Both the position numbers and the translations under genes were made by a program. Of a DNA stretch of 10,588 nucleotides, positions 1 to 7,500 are shown in pieces. Source of the stretch: Janthinobacterium sp. (GTDB taxonomy: Bacteria; Pseudomonadota; Gammaproteobacteria; Burkholderiales; Burkholderiaceae_D). Within the stretch, counting starts at the first letter, position 1, and every line of letters begins with the position of its first letter. Where the stretch lies: contig DMYQ01000071.1 in assembly GCA_003482555.1 (NCBI GenBank), forward strand, positions 401-10,988. Reading direction: 5' to 3'. The notes under the pieces were generated by a model. It had not been told where the DNA came from. It saw nothing but the letters and a program-made list of their open reading frames with translations, and ran no database searches.

Positions 1-128
1 CGACGAGCACGGACGGGAAGGCGCTGGTTGGCGATGAGGCCATGCCACAATTCGTTGGTGGCGCGGTGGGCAGGCCTCACAAGCGTGGGATCGCACGGCG
101 GGCGCAGGTGTGAAATCTCCGGGTTCAT
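1..128 (-). CDS. Possible partial CDS, 5' end only, running off the left edge
   Basis: A minus-strand frame opens with ATG at 128 and stays open to base 1, about 42 codons, beginning MNPEISHLRPPCDPTLVRPA. It lies 27 bases downstream of the TAG stop of the binding-protein gene and is in the same frame as that gene. I see no Shine-Dalgarno sequence before the ATG, and I do not recognise the protein. In DNA this GC-rich an open frame of this size is weak evidence, because other frames here are also open. It could be the start of a co-transcribed gene, or nothing. Confidence 0.3.
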   Translation of the reverse strand, partial: MNPEISHLRPPCDPTLVRPAHRATNELWHGLIANQRLPVRAR

Positions 129-155
129 GCTGTGTGGCGTGGCTTGCTGCGCAGC

Positions 156-902
156 CTATTTGCGCTCGTTCCAGTGTTCGTAGTGGCGCTCGATTTTGGC
201 CACGGCGCCGTCGCGGCGCATCGCCGCCAGCGCCGCGTTCATCTGTTCGATCAGGGCGTCGGGCACCGCCGGATTGCAAGCCAGATAGACCTGGATATGC
301 TTGAATACCAGCAAGGGCACGACTTTTTCCGACCACGAATAATTGGCCAGCGCCGTGCTGCCGGGACGTATGCCGACGGCCCACAGGTCGATGCGGTTGA
401 GCAGCAGCTTTTGCGGATTGGCGAAGTCGTCTAGCACGGGATCGACATGGAAACCGTGGGTGCGCAGGAATTCGTCGCGCGCGTCGCCGTTGTAGGTGCC
501 GATGCGCAAGGTGCGCGCGTCATCAAGCGTATCGAGCTTGAAAGTATGCTCGGGCCGTCCCAGGAAGACCCAGTCGGCCTCGTCGGTTGGACCCACCCAC
601 TTGAACAGTTGTTCGCGCTCCGGCGTGCGCGTGGTGGAATACACGCAGGCGTCGGCGCGGGCCAAGGCCGTGCTGTAGGCGCGTTTCCAGGGCAGCAGGT
701 CGATCGTGTACGTGATGCTGCTGCGCAGCATGACTTCCCTGATCTTGTCGGTTTCTCTGCCGATGACATGGGCGCCATCCTGCATGCTTGCTGGCGGCAA
801 GCGCTCGGTCATGATGTACAGCTTGGCGGCGGCCGCGTCGCCGCTGGCCAGCGTCGCCAGTGTGGCAAGACAGCAGGCCGTAACGGACATGCGCATTATC
901 AT
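156..902 (-). CDS. Periplasmic substrate-binding protein, SBP_bac_3-like (orphan)
   Basis: This predicted 248-residue secreted protein resembles the periplasmic amino-acid-binding (SBP_bac_3) fold. I chose ATG 902 because GAGG at 911-908 lies 5 bases upstream and because the frame then starts directly with a signal peptide. The open frame extends back to 1022, but that extension has no signal-like start. Residues 1-26 are the signal (MIMRMSVTACCLATLATLAS, then GDAAAA), so the mature protein begins near K27. The pattern PWKRAYSTALARADACVYST followed by RTPERE and FKWVGP is typical of small solute-binding proteins common in beta- and gammaproteobacteria. Length (about 222 residues mature) fits the family. 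Two cysteines (C86 and C209) could pair in the periplasm. No permease or ATPase gene is adjacent, so the ligand and partner are unknown. It may be a stand-alone sensor-type protein rather than a transporter part. It is probably not part of the secretion system, being separated from it by a 234-base gap and another gene. Confidence 0.8.
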   Translation of the reverse strand: MIMRMSVTACCLATLATLASGDAAAAKLYIMTERLPPASMQDGAHVIGRETDKIREVMLRSSITYTIDLLPWKRAYSTALARADACVYSTTRTPEREQLFKWVGPTDEADWVFLGRPEHTFKLDTLDDARTLRIGTYNGDARDEFLRTHGFHVDPVLDDFANPQKLLLNRIDLWAVGIRPGSTALANYSWSEKVVPLLVFKHIQVYLACNPAVPDALIEQMNAALAAMRRDGAVAKIERHYEHWNERK

Positions 903-907
903 GAGAA

Positions 908-911
908 CCTC
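908..911 (-). promoter_or_regulatory. Ribosome binding site for the binding-protein gene
   Basis: GAGG on the minus strand, 5 bases before ATG 902. It decides the start, because the upstream in-frame ATG at 1022 would add 40 residues ahead of an obvious signal peptide. A second ATG at 896 is 11 bases from the same site and is a less likely alternative. Confidence 0.6.
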
Positions 912-1097
912 GGTTGAGCCTTGGATTAAACAAGAGCATGCAATTTCTGAGCATAGCAGCAATATGTGATGTGGGGATTTTGGGCGCGCGCGCCGTGCAT
1001 GCTTTAGACGGGGCGGTAACATCGCTTAGCCGGTGCGCGCGAGGATGGCGCCGATGCCGCACCACACGCACATCCGGCGCCTCGGTGGAGGAGGGCG

Positions 1098-1124
1098 ATC
1101 GACCGGCCCCGGGGAGCGGTCGAT
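1098..1124 (-). terminator. Inverted repeat downstream of the periplasmic-protein gene, terminator-like
   Basis: A perfect 8-base stem, ATCGACCG at 1098-1105 and CGGTCGAT at 1117-1124, encloses an 11-base GC-rich loop. It sits 12 bases past the TAA stop of the 184-residue gene (stop at 1137-1139). No U-tract follows on either strand, so it is not a classical intrinsic terminator. It may protect the 3' end or help termination. Confidence 0.4.
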
Positions 1125-1136
1125 TCATCGCTTGCC

Positions 1137-1691
1137 TTACTTTTGCGAGTGGGGGCGCGGGTCTTTTTTGAGCACCCGCACCGTGCGCAAGGTGCCTGGC
1201 GCATCGATTGAAATGATGACGTCGTCGAATTCAGTGGTGGCGTGGATCACATCACCTTGCTGCATGATTTGCAGCGCGGTATCGTCAAACGTCATGAAGT
1301 CAAAGCGCAGGGACGACAGGGTCTCGCCGCGCTTGACGGGATGTAGCAAGAGCGCATGACCGCCCCGTTCCCCCTGCATATTGACCAGCAAGGTCGTCGG
1401 CGACAACAACTGGTAGTCGATGCCGGTGAGACCTTCTCCGTCTGCGTGAGTGATGCGGGCTTTTTGCGTGCCGAGCCTGGGATCCTCATGGCTGATCTGG
1501 AAACGTTCGCTGCCGTCCACGAAGCATTCCTTGACCGTCCAGGTGGATCCGGCGGCGGTTTTTTTAAAGGCGGTTTTGAATTGACAGGCGCTTTTCGCCT
1601 GGCTGCTTGCCGCTGCTTGCGCTTGCAAGGGCAGCGAGAGCGAAATAACGGATGCCAACGCAAGCGCGGCCGTGAAGGAGATCGTCTTCAT
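1137..1691 (-). CDS. Secreted periplasmic protein of unknown function (184 aa)
   Basis: A predicted exported protein that I do not recognise. The N-terminus MKTISFTAALALASVISLSL is a clear signal sequence, with cleavage likely after the LQAQA(A) stretch near residue 27. There is no lipobox cysteine. The mature part is about 157 residues, hydrophilic, with two cysteines (CQFKTAF and ECFVDGS) that could form a disulfide. It has alternating hydrophobic stretches (YQLLSPTTLLVNM, VIISIDAP) that suggest a small beta-rich fold, and it ends in basic residues (KKDPRPHSQK). The ATG at 1691 is kept because it begins the signal sequence, although no good Shine-Dalgarno sequence precedes it. It lies 70 bases downstream of tssA on the same strand, separated by a strong hairpin, so it may be expressed partly with the T6SS operon or separately. 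A role as a periplasmic accessory or immunity protein is only a guess from position. Confidence 0.8.
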   Translation of the reverse strand: MKTISFTAALALASVISLSLPLQAQAAASSQAKSACQFKTAFKKTAAGSTWTVKECFVDGSERFQISHEDPRLGTQKARITHADGEGLTGIDYQLLSPTTLLVNMQGERGGHALLLHPVKRGETLSSLRFDFMTFDDTALQIMQQGDVIHATTEFDDVIISIDAPGTLRTVRVLKKDPRPHSQK

Positions 1692-1721
1692 ATTGTTCAG
1701 GAATCGGTATGGTGGTTAGTC

Positions 1722-1755
1722 GCGGCACGGCGGGCGGCGCCCGCCCGCGTGCCGC
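1722..1755 (-). terminator. Strong GC hairpin after tssA, possible operon end or attenuator
   Basis: GCGGCACG (1722-1729) pairs with CGTGCCGC (1748-1755). After one bulged G at 1730, CGGGCG (1731-1736) pairs with CGCCCG (1742-1747), leaving a 5-base loop. The result is a 14-pair, almost all G:C stem starting 6 bases past the tssA stop. On the minus strand the bases after it (GACTAACC) are not a U-tract, so intrinsic termination would be incomplete. Partial read-through into the next gene is plausible. Confidence 0.5.
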
Positions 1756-1761
1756 AGGGAC

Positions 1762-2796
1762 TTAATTTGGTGGGGTCACGCCCAGCAATTCTTCGATGTG
1801 GGCCAGCGAACCGGCGTCCTTGACGACCGAACGCAGCCAGTCGTGCAGGTTTTGCTCGCCGGCGTCGGCCGCCTTGTCGGCGAAATACGACACGGGGCTG
1901 TGCGGTTCGGTGCGCCGGAAGAATTCCGCCACCAGACGCAGTTGCGCCAGCGCTTGCGCCCGCGTGTGCAGGGCGCCGGGCGGGCCGGCTGGCGCCAGCA
2001 GCGGCGCGGCGGACTGCGGCGCGGCATGCTCGGCGGCGGCGACCGGCGCCGGCGCCGCATCGACTGGCGCCGCCGACGGCATCGCCCGCAACATCGTTTG
2101 CAGCGCATCCTTGGCGGCGGAAAAACCGGGGCTGTCCAGGCCCAGGCGCTGGTCGGCGGCCTTTTCCAGTTCCAGCAAGGCGTCCATGCAATATCGGGCG
2201 TCGGCGGCGAAGGTGGCGCAAAAGCCGGCCGAATTGTTGCGCCGCGCCGCTTCCAGGTCGGCCAGCTTGAGGCCCTCGACCGGGCGCCCGCTGTCGCCGT
2301 TGGCCGTGGCCAGGCGGCGCGCCACTTCGAAGTCGACGGTGGAATAGGCCGTGCCGCGCCCCTCCGTCAGCGGCATCTCGCGCACCAGGGCCGGGGTGCG
2401 GCCCAGGATCCAGCTCAGATTGCCGATCCGCTGTTCCTGGTCGCCATCCTCGACTTCGGGGTACAAGCCGTGTTCCCAGAACTGGTCGCACAGGCCGGCC
2501 AGCAAGCGGAAACCTTCCGCCAGGCCGCGCAGATGGTCGATTTTGGCGGAGGCTTCGGTCAGCCAGACGGCCAGGCGCAAGTCCTTGCTGGTGCTCGTGA
2601 GCAGAATGGCGCAGCGCTTGGCGACGAAGCCCCAGTCGGCTTCCTTGAGGTCGGTGACCCATTCGCCCTGGTCGAGCGAGGGGTCGTCGAAGCGGCGCGC
2701 CAGGCTGATGGCGTCCAGCTCGGGCGAAAAGGACAGGTCGGCGCCGGCGGCGCTGGCGGCGCTGATCGGCAAGAGAAGTTGGTCGGCTGTGAACAT
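1762..2796 (-). CDS. tssA: Type VI secretion system protein TssA (TssA1/ImpA type)
   Basis: TssA is a cytoplasmic cap/coordinator protein that helps assemble the baseplate and polymerise the contractile sheath and inner tube. The product is 344 residues, the length typical of the TssA1/ImpA group. The N-terminal ImpA_N-like domain spans about residues 15-140. Its signature starts at W55 and includes SKDLRLAVWLTEA (70-82) and GLAEGFRLLAGLCDQFWEHG (91-110), followed by the acidic YPEVEDGD. An Ala/Pro-rich linker (about 239-274) leads to a C-terminal domain with RRTEPHSPVSYFADKA (294-309) and LHDWLR (317-322), which is diagnostic of this TssA class. ATG 2796 is preceded by AAGG with 5 intervening bases. 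It is the last clear T6SS gene of the operon, 24 bases after the OmpA-like gene. The assignment is firm; the exact mechanistic subclass is inferred from the C-terminal motif. Confidence 0.94.
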   Translation of the reverse strand: MFTADQLLLPISAASAAGADLSFSPELDAISLARRFDDPSLDQGEWVTDLKEADWGFVAKRCAILLTSTSKDLRLAVWLTEASAKIDHLRGLAEGFRLLAGLCDQFWEHGLYPEVEDGDQEQRIGNLSWILGRTPALVREMPLTEGRGTAYSTVDFEVARRLATANGDSGRPVEGLKLADLEAARRNNSAGFCATFAADARYCMDALLELEKAADQRLGLDSPGFSAAKDALQTMLRAMPSAAPVDAAPAPVAAAEHAAPQSAAPLLAPAGPPGALHTRAQALAQLRLVAEFFRRTEPHSPVSYFADKAADAGEQNLHDWLRSVVKDAGSLAHIEELLGVTPPN

Positions 2797-2820
2797 GGTT
2801 ACCTTGTCGTTGTGGGGCGC

Positions 2821-3609
2821 TTATTGCGCCATGCGGAATTCAATGCGGCGGTTGCGGGCCCGGCCTTCGGCCGTGTCATTGCTGGCGATCGGGCGGTCGG
2901 AACCCTGGCCCGATGCGCTCAGCAGTTCCGCCTTGATGCCCTTGCCGATCAGGTAGACCTTGACGGCTTCGGCGCGCGCCTGGCTCAAGCCCTGGTTGCT
3001 CGCGCGCAGCCCCTGGTTGTCGGTATGGCCGATCACTTCCACCTTGCGGTCCTTGAGCTTTTGCATGGCGACGCTCATTTCATCGAGGATTTCGCGGCCC
3101 ACCGGCGTCAGGGTGGTCTTGCCGCTCTCGAATTCGACGATGCGGTTGGCCAGGGTCGTGTCAAGCACGTTCTGTTCGGCGGCCGAGACGCGCAAGCCAT
3201 TGTTGACGACATAGGTCGGGTTCAGATTGGTGGCCATGTCGCTGGCGATCTTTTGGCGCTGGGCTTCATTGGCCACTTCGCCGCGCAGGCCGATGACGCT
3301 GCCGTCGATTTTCAATTGGCCACGGCTGATCAGTTTCAAATCGGGGCTGAGCAGTTTTTGCACATAGCCGTTCCAGTTGGCCGGCAGCGCCACCGGGCCG
3401 ACGGCGATCTGGTCGACCACCTTGTCGGCGCCGTACAGTTCGCGCAGGCGGGTCAGCACGGCGGCCTTGCTGGCCTCGTCCGGCACGGTGCCGCTGGCCA
3501 GCACCTGGCCCGGTTGCGGCGTGGCGGTGGCCGGGGCGGCGTTTTGCGCGCGCGCGCCAAAGGCCGCCGCGCACAGGATGAAGCAAAGGGTGAGCGGGAG
3601 ACTACGCAT
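2821..3609 (-). CDS. T6SS-associated OmpA-family peptidoglycan-binding protein with BON-like region
   Basis: A 262-residue exported protein predicted to bind peptidoglycan and stabilise the secretion complex in the periplasm. Residues 1-22 (MRSLPLTLCFILCAAAFGAR, then AQ) are a signal peptide without a lipobox, so the product looks soluble rather than membrane-anchored. Residues about 35-140 resemble one or two BON-type modules (ASGTVPDEASKAAVLTRL and LRGEVANEAQRQKIASDM). Residues about 150-260 are the OmpA C-terminal domain. GHTDNQGLRASNQGLSQARA contains D197 and R212, with the same 15-residue spacing as the diaminopimelate-binding Asp/Arg pair known in OmpA domains, and the domain ends with RARNRRIEF. 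The start ATG 3609 is two bases after the tagF stop, with GGAA about 9 bases upstream. A frame open back to 4248 is only read-through into tagF sequence in another frame. Peptidoglycan-binding T6SS accessories are known as TagL/TagN/TagP in other species. This one most resembles a free-standing TagN-type protein, but I leave the symbol open. Confidence 0.88.
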   Translation of the reverse strand: MRSLPLTLCFILCAAAFGARAQNAAPATATPQPGQVLASGTVPDEASKAAVLTRLRELYGADKVVDQIAVGPVALPANWNGYVQKLLSPDLKLISRGQLKIDGSVIGLRGEVANEAQRQKIASDMATNLNPTYVVNNGLRVSAAEQNVLDTTLANRIVEFESGKTTLTPVGREILDEMSVAMQKLKDRKVEVIGHTDNQGLRASNQGLSQARAEAVKVYLIGKGIKAELLSASGQGSDRPIASNDTAEGRARNRRIEFRMAQ

Positions 3610-3611
3610 GG

Positions 3612-4595
3612 TCAGATTCCGATAAACGCCGCACGCACCGAGTCGTGGGCGGATTTGAGTGAGAGGTTGGCTTGCGCCAGATAAGTGGACACTTTCTTGA
3701 GTCCGTGCTCGGCGTTGACCTGCTCTTCGACCCAGGCCAACTGGTCGAAGGCGATGTGGTGTTCCTGGCCGGCGCGCGGGTCCATGATCGCTTGCAGGGT
3801 GTGGGTCGAGGCGCCGCTGAAGCCCAGCACCAGCGACTGGTGGCCACCGATGACGGCCACGAACAGCGCCAGCTCGAAGTCGGCGCGCGCCAGGAAGGGC
3901 GCGATCAGATGCATCCAGAAGGCGCCCACCAGGTTGCGGTACAGGGGGTCGACCGGCAGCGGCAGCACCAGGCTCTTTTCCAGCCGGCTCGAGCCGCTCG
4001 CCAGCACCGGTTGCAGCAGCAGGCCCAGGGCCAGCAAGACTTGGCGCAGGGAACCGGTGAAGCCGTCGCGCTGGAGCAGCGCGTCCAGCCCGCCCACCGT
4101 CTGCAATTCGAGGAAGTCGGTGAAGGCGGCGTCGTAGGCGGCCGCGCGCAAGTCCAGGTCGATGCTCTGGGCCGTCACGCCAAGCAGGGCGACGTTGGGA
4201 TCGGTGGCGGCAAGGACGCCGCTGCTGAGCGCTTCCAGCCGGTTCCACAGGCGCGACAGGACCAGCGGACTGTTCGGCACGAAGCGGGCCGGGTCTTCCA
4301 CCGTCATCGCGCTCATCATCATGAAAGGGAAGCGCCGGTGCGCCTGGTCGCTGCTGGCCGTGATGTGGCCGGCGATGGCGCGTCCCCGGCGCGGCCCGAT
4401 GAAGGCGAAGTGCATGGGCAGCAGCCCGTCGTAGATGATCTTCCAGCGTGGGTCGGTGCTCAGCAGTTCCATCGCGCCGGCCAGCCAGTCGTCCAGGATC
4501 TTGAGCAGGGCCGGGTTGTCGCTGCCCTTGACGAAGTCGCCCCGGCTGGGGATCTTGCCGAAATAGGCGATACCGGTGCTGGTGCGGCCGGTCAT
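3612..4595 (-). CDS. tagF: Type VI secretion-associated protein TagF
   Basis: TagF is a cytoplasmic negative regulator. In Pseudomonas it holds back the H1 T6SS after translation, acting through the FHA protein Fha. The N-terminal DUF2094 domain is unmistakable: YFGKIPSRGDFVKG at 11-24 and the conserved AGHITASSDQAHRRFPF (75-91). The product is 327 residues, about 100 more than Pseudomonas TagF as I recall it. Residues about 200-327 form a C-terminal extension with hydrophobic stretches (LVGAFWMHLIAPFL, LALFVAVIGGHQSLVLGFSG) but no PP2C metal-binding motifs, so it is not the PppA-TagF fusion seen in some bacteria. ATG 4595 overlaps the tssM stop as ATGA, with AAGGAG 7 bases upstream inside tssM, so translation should be coupled. 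No FHA, kinase or phosphatase partner gene is visible in this window. Confidence 0.93.
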   Translation of the reverse strand: MTGRTSTGIAYFGKIPSRGDFVKGSDNPALLKILDDWLAGAMELLSTDPRWKIIYDGLLPMHFAFIGPRRGRAIAGHITASSDQAHRRFPFMMMSAMTVEDPARFVPNSPLVLSRLWNRLEALSSGVLAATDPNVALLGVTAQSIDLDLRAAAYDAAFTDFLELQTVGGLDALLQRDGFTGSLRQVLLALGLLLQPVLASGSSRLEKSLVLPLPVDPLYRNLVGAFWMHLIAPFLARADFELALFVAVIGGHQSLVLGFSGASTHTLQAIMDPRAGQEHHIAFDQLAWVEEQVNAEHGLKKVSTYLAQANLSLKSAHDSVRAAFIGI

Positions 4596-7500
4596 TGCGC
4601 CGCTCCTTCGCGGGCGCCGCCGGCGATCACGGCCGGCGCGCCGCCGACGATGGTGTCGGGCAGCTTCATGCGGCGGAAGCCCTGGCCGGCCTGCGCGGCG
4701 GCGGCCGGCGTGGCGGCCGTGGTATTGACGATTTTCAGGTTGGCGCTGATCATGACGCCGCTGTTATCCCAGCTCAGCTCGAACACGCCGCCATCCTTGC
4801 GCTTGCGCTTGGCCGCGTCGATCATTTTCTTCAAGCCGAAATGGCCGGGTTCGTTGAGCAATACCACCGTGCGCCCGTCCGGCGTGATGGCGCTGATGCG
4901 CGAACCGGGCACGCCTTGCGGATTCGGCCACGCCATGTGCACCCACGGTTGCGGCTGACCGCGCCAGCGCAATTGCTGGCCGTCGATTTCGATCGTGTAC
5001 TCGGTGGCGCCGGTGGCCGGCAAAGTTTGCAGGTCGAAATTGGTTTGCGCATCGTTGGCGCCGGCCGCCGCCGTGGCCGCCACGCCGTTGGCGCTGAGCG
5101 GGGCGATCCAGCCGGGGAAGCTGGACACCACGGATGGCGCCAGGGTGATCCCCATATTGGCCCAGGTCTTGGCGCTGAGAACGTCGCCGCGGCGCACCAC
5201 CAGGGGGCCGATGGTGGTATTGAAGAATTTCGCGACGGCGCCGTCGGGTCCGAACAGCAGGCCGATGTCGGCGTTGCTCGCTTCGACCCGCGATTCGGTG
5301 GAGAAGGGGTATTTCAGCGCCAGGTTTTTCTGGAACGGTTCCACCACTTGCGCGATCCACACCTTGTTGATTTCGCTTTCGCTCGGTTTCACGATGACGG
5401 CGAAGGTTTGCATCAACGGCCGCACCAGGATGGGGCGGATGGCCGTTTTTTGCTGGTCGGTCATGCCGGTCAGCATTTGCTCGTCCACGTATTTGAGCGC
5501 GTCGGCCAGCTCGGAACCGCTGCCGTCCAGGGTTTGCTGCATGAATTGCTTGGCGCCGGGGCCGGTGTCGCCCTGGTTCTTGATCTGGTTGAAGCGTCCC
5601 CGCAGTTTCGACAGCGCATCCATGTAACCGCGCATCAGGGACGCGTCCTTGTCGCGGCTGACCACGAGCCTGGCCACGCCGGAAAACTCGCGTCCGACCG
5701 GACCCAGCACGGGCGCCGCGTCGGCGTTGCCGGAACTGGCGGGCGTCGCGGCGCCGATGGCGGCGTTCAATTGCGACGGCGTCTGGCGCGTGAAGATATC
5801 CTTGAGCCAGCCCATCACGCCACGCTGGGCTTTTTGCAGGCCGACGCTGACCACCGAGGGATTATCCCACGAGGTTTCCTTGTAGACCGTGTCGATCAGC
5901 TTATTGATCGGCGAAGTTTGCGGGTCGCCCAAGCGGTTCATGGCCACGGCCGCGCTGTCGAAGCCGCCCAGGTCGCGGATGCTCACGCCTTGCACGAATT
6001 TCTGCCATTCCTTGGCGTAATCGTTCTTGTACAGTTCGATCAGGGATTTCTGGATTTGTTCCGGGCTGCCTTCCAGGGTCAAGTCATCCTTCGAAGCCGT
6101 CTTTAACACCCAGTCGGCGCTCTGCAGCTCGCGGTTGGCCGCTTCCTTGAACGCGCCCTGGACGAATTGCTCCCAGGCGTCGTGGGTGAAGGTGCCGGGG
6201 ATGGCGTAACTGCCCAGCACCAATTCCTTGTCTTGCTCGCCGACGATGCGCGCCACCGTCATCGACGGGAAGCGGGTCGCGGCGCGCGCCTTGACGTCGG
6301 CGTACACGCGTTCGCGCGCCGGCATGCCGCGCACCACGCGGCGCAGGCTGTCGCGCGACTGGTCGACCAGGGACAGCTTGTTGTCGATTTGCGGCCAGGA
6401 TGGATCGTTGATCTGGGTCAGGTAAAAGGAAATCATGCGCTCGGCGCTGCGTATCATCTGTTCGCGCGGCATGGTGCCGCGGTTGCCGTCGAGCCAGACG
6501 CGCCAAAAGCGGGTCAACTGGTCGTTCAAATGGCTCGCTTCGGCGCGCGACTTGTCGCCCAGCATCAGGTAAGTTTTCAGCGCGTTATAGGCGTCTTCCA
6601 CGTTGGCCGGGGAAGCGTCCTTGAATTGTTGCGTTGCATTATTGGTGACAGGCGCGGCGGCCACGCTGGCGGTGCCGGCGGCGGCGCCCGGCGGCGTCGC
6701 CGCGGGCGCGGCGGCGCTGCCCGGCGGCTTGGCCATCGGCTCGAGCTTGTCGGCGCCCGTGTTCACTTCCGCCAGGAAGGCTTCCAGGGTTTGACCGACG
6801 GGGGTCAGCATGACTTCCTTGACGCCGGCGAAATACTCTTCGCGCAATTTGCGTTCCAGCAGTTCGCCTTGATACAGGCCCAGGCCCAGGGACAGCGGCC
6901 GGCTGTTGCGGTATTTATCCAGTTGCTCTATGCGGTCCTGCATGATTTCCAGGGCTTCGAAGCGCGATTGCAAGTCCACCTTTTTATCTTGCAGCTTGAT
7001 GGCCTGGTCCAGATCGGCTTGCACGTTCGCCACCAGTTGGCGGTTGCCCATGTAAGACCAGCTCCAGCCGGCCAGCGCCAGGCCGACCACGGCGGTGGCG
7101 GCGAAGAAAGTGACGTAGCGCAAGCGCGTCTTGGCCGGGCTGGCGTATTGGGCCACCAGATCCTTGTCGGCGAAGATCACCTTGCGGAAAAGATTGAGCA
7201 AGAAATAACCGTGCTGGTTGGCCACTTCCGTGTGTTCTTGCGGCTGCAGCTTCAAGTCGAAGCGCTGCGCCACCCGTTCCGAGGAAGCCGAGACCGGGTC
7301 GCCCTCTTGCAGGGCGCTGGTGAAATAAAAGCCGCGGAAGACGGGCTTGAACTGGAAAGGATTTTCTTCGAACAGGGTGGCGACGAAGGCGCGCAGCGGC
7401 CCCTTGATGGCGCTGAATTCGAGCGGGAAGGTGAAGACGCCGGGCGGCATGCGTTCACGCCACTGCAAGGCCATATTGGCCAGGCTCAAGTCTTTCAAAC

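Larger units (their letters stand above)
903..1136. other. Intergenic region between binding-protein gene and the periplasmic-protein gene
   Basis: These 234 bases hold no convincing gene. The part nearest the binding-protein gene is AT-richer and probably carries its promoter, for example the minus-strand hexamer TATGCT near 950-955. I could not find a matching -35 element at good spacing, so no promoter is called. The other half contains the inverted repeat at 1098-1124. Confidence 0.6.

Noticed and set aside
903..1022. Longer start of the binding protein at 1022
   Set aside because: It would place 40 polar residues before an evident signal peptide, whereas ATG 902 has GAGG at good spacing.
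1096..1126. Inverted repeat as a classical intrinsic terminator
   Set aside because: The stem is real but no T-run follows on either strand, so it is listed only as terminator-like.
1798..3684. 628-codon plus-strand open frame across tssA and the OmpA gene
   Set aside because: It lies antisense to two well-recognised genes. It is rich in Gly/Gln/Arg/Ala, with no domain, and is a typical mirror frame of GC3-biased coding DNA.
3610..4248. N-terminal extension of the OmpA-like protein to 4248
   Set aside because: The extra 213 residues are Arg/Ala/Gly-rich read-through of tagF in another frame. The signal peptide at ATG 3609, two bases after the tagF stop, gives the true start.
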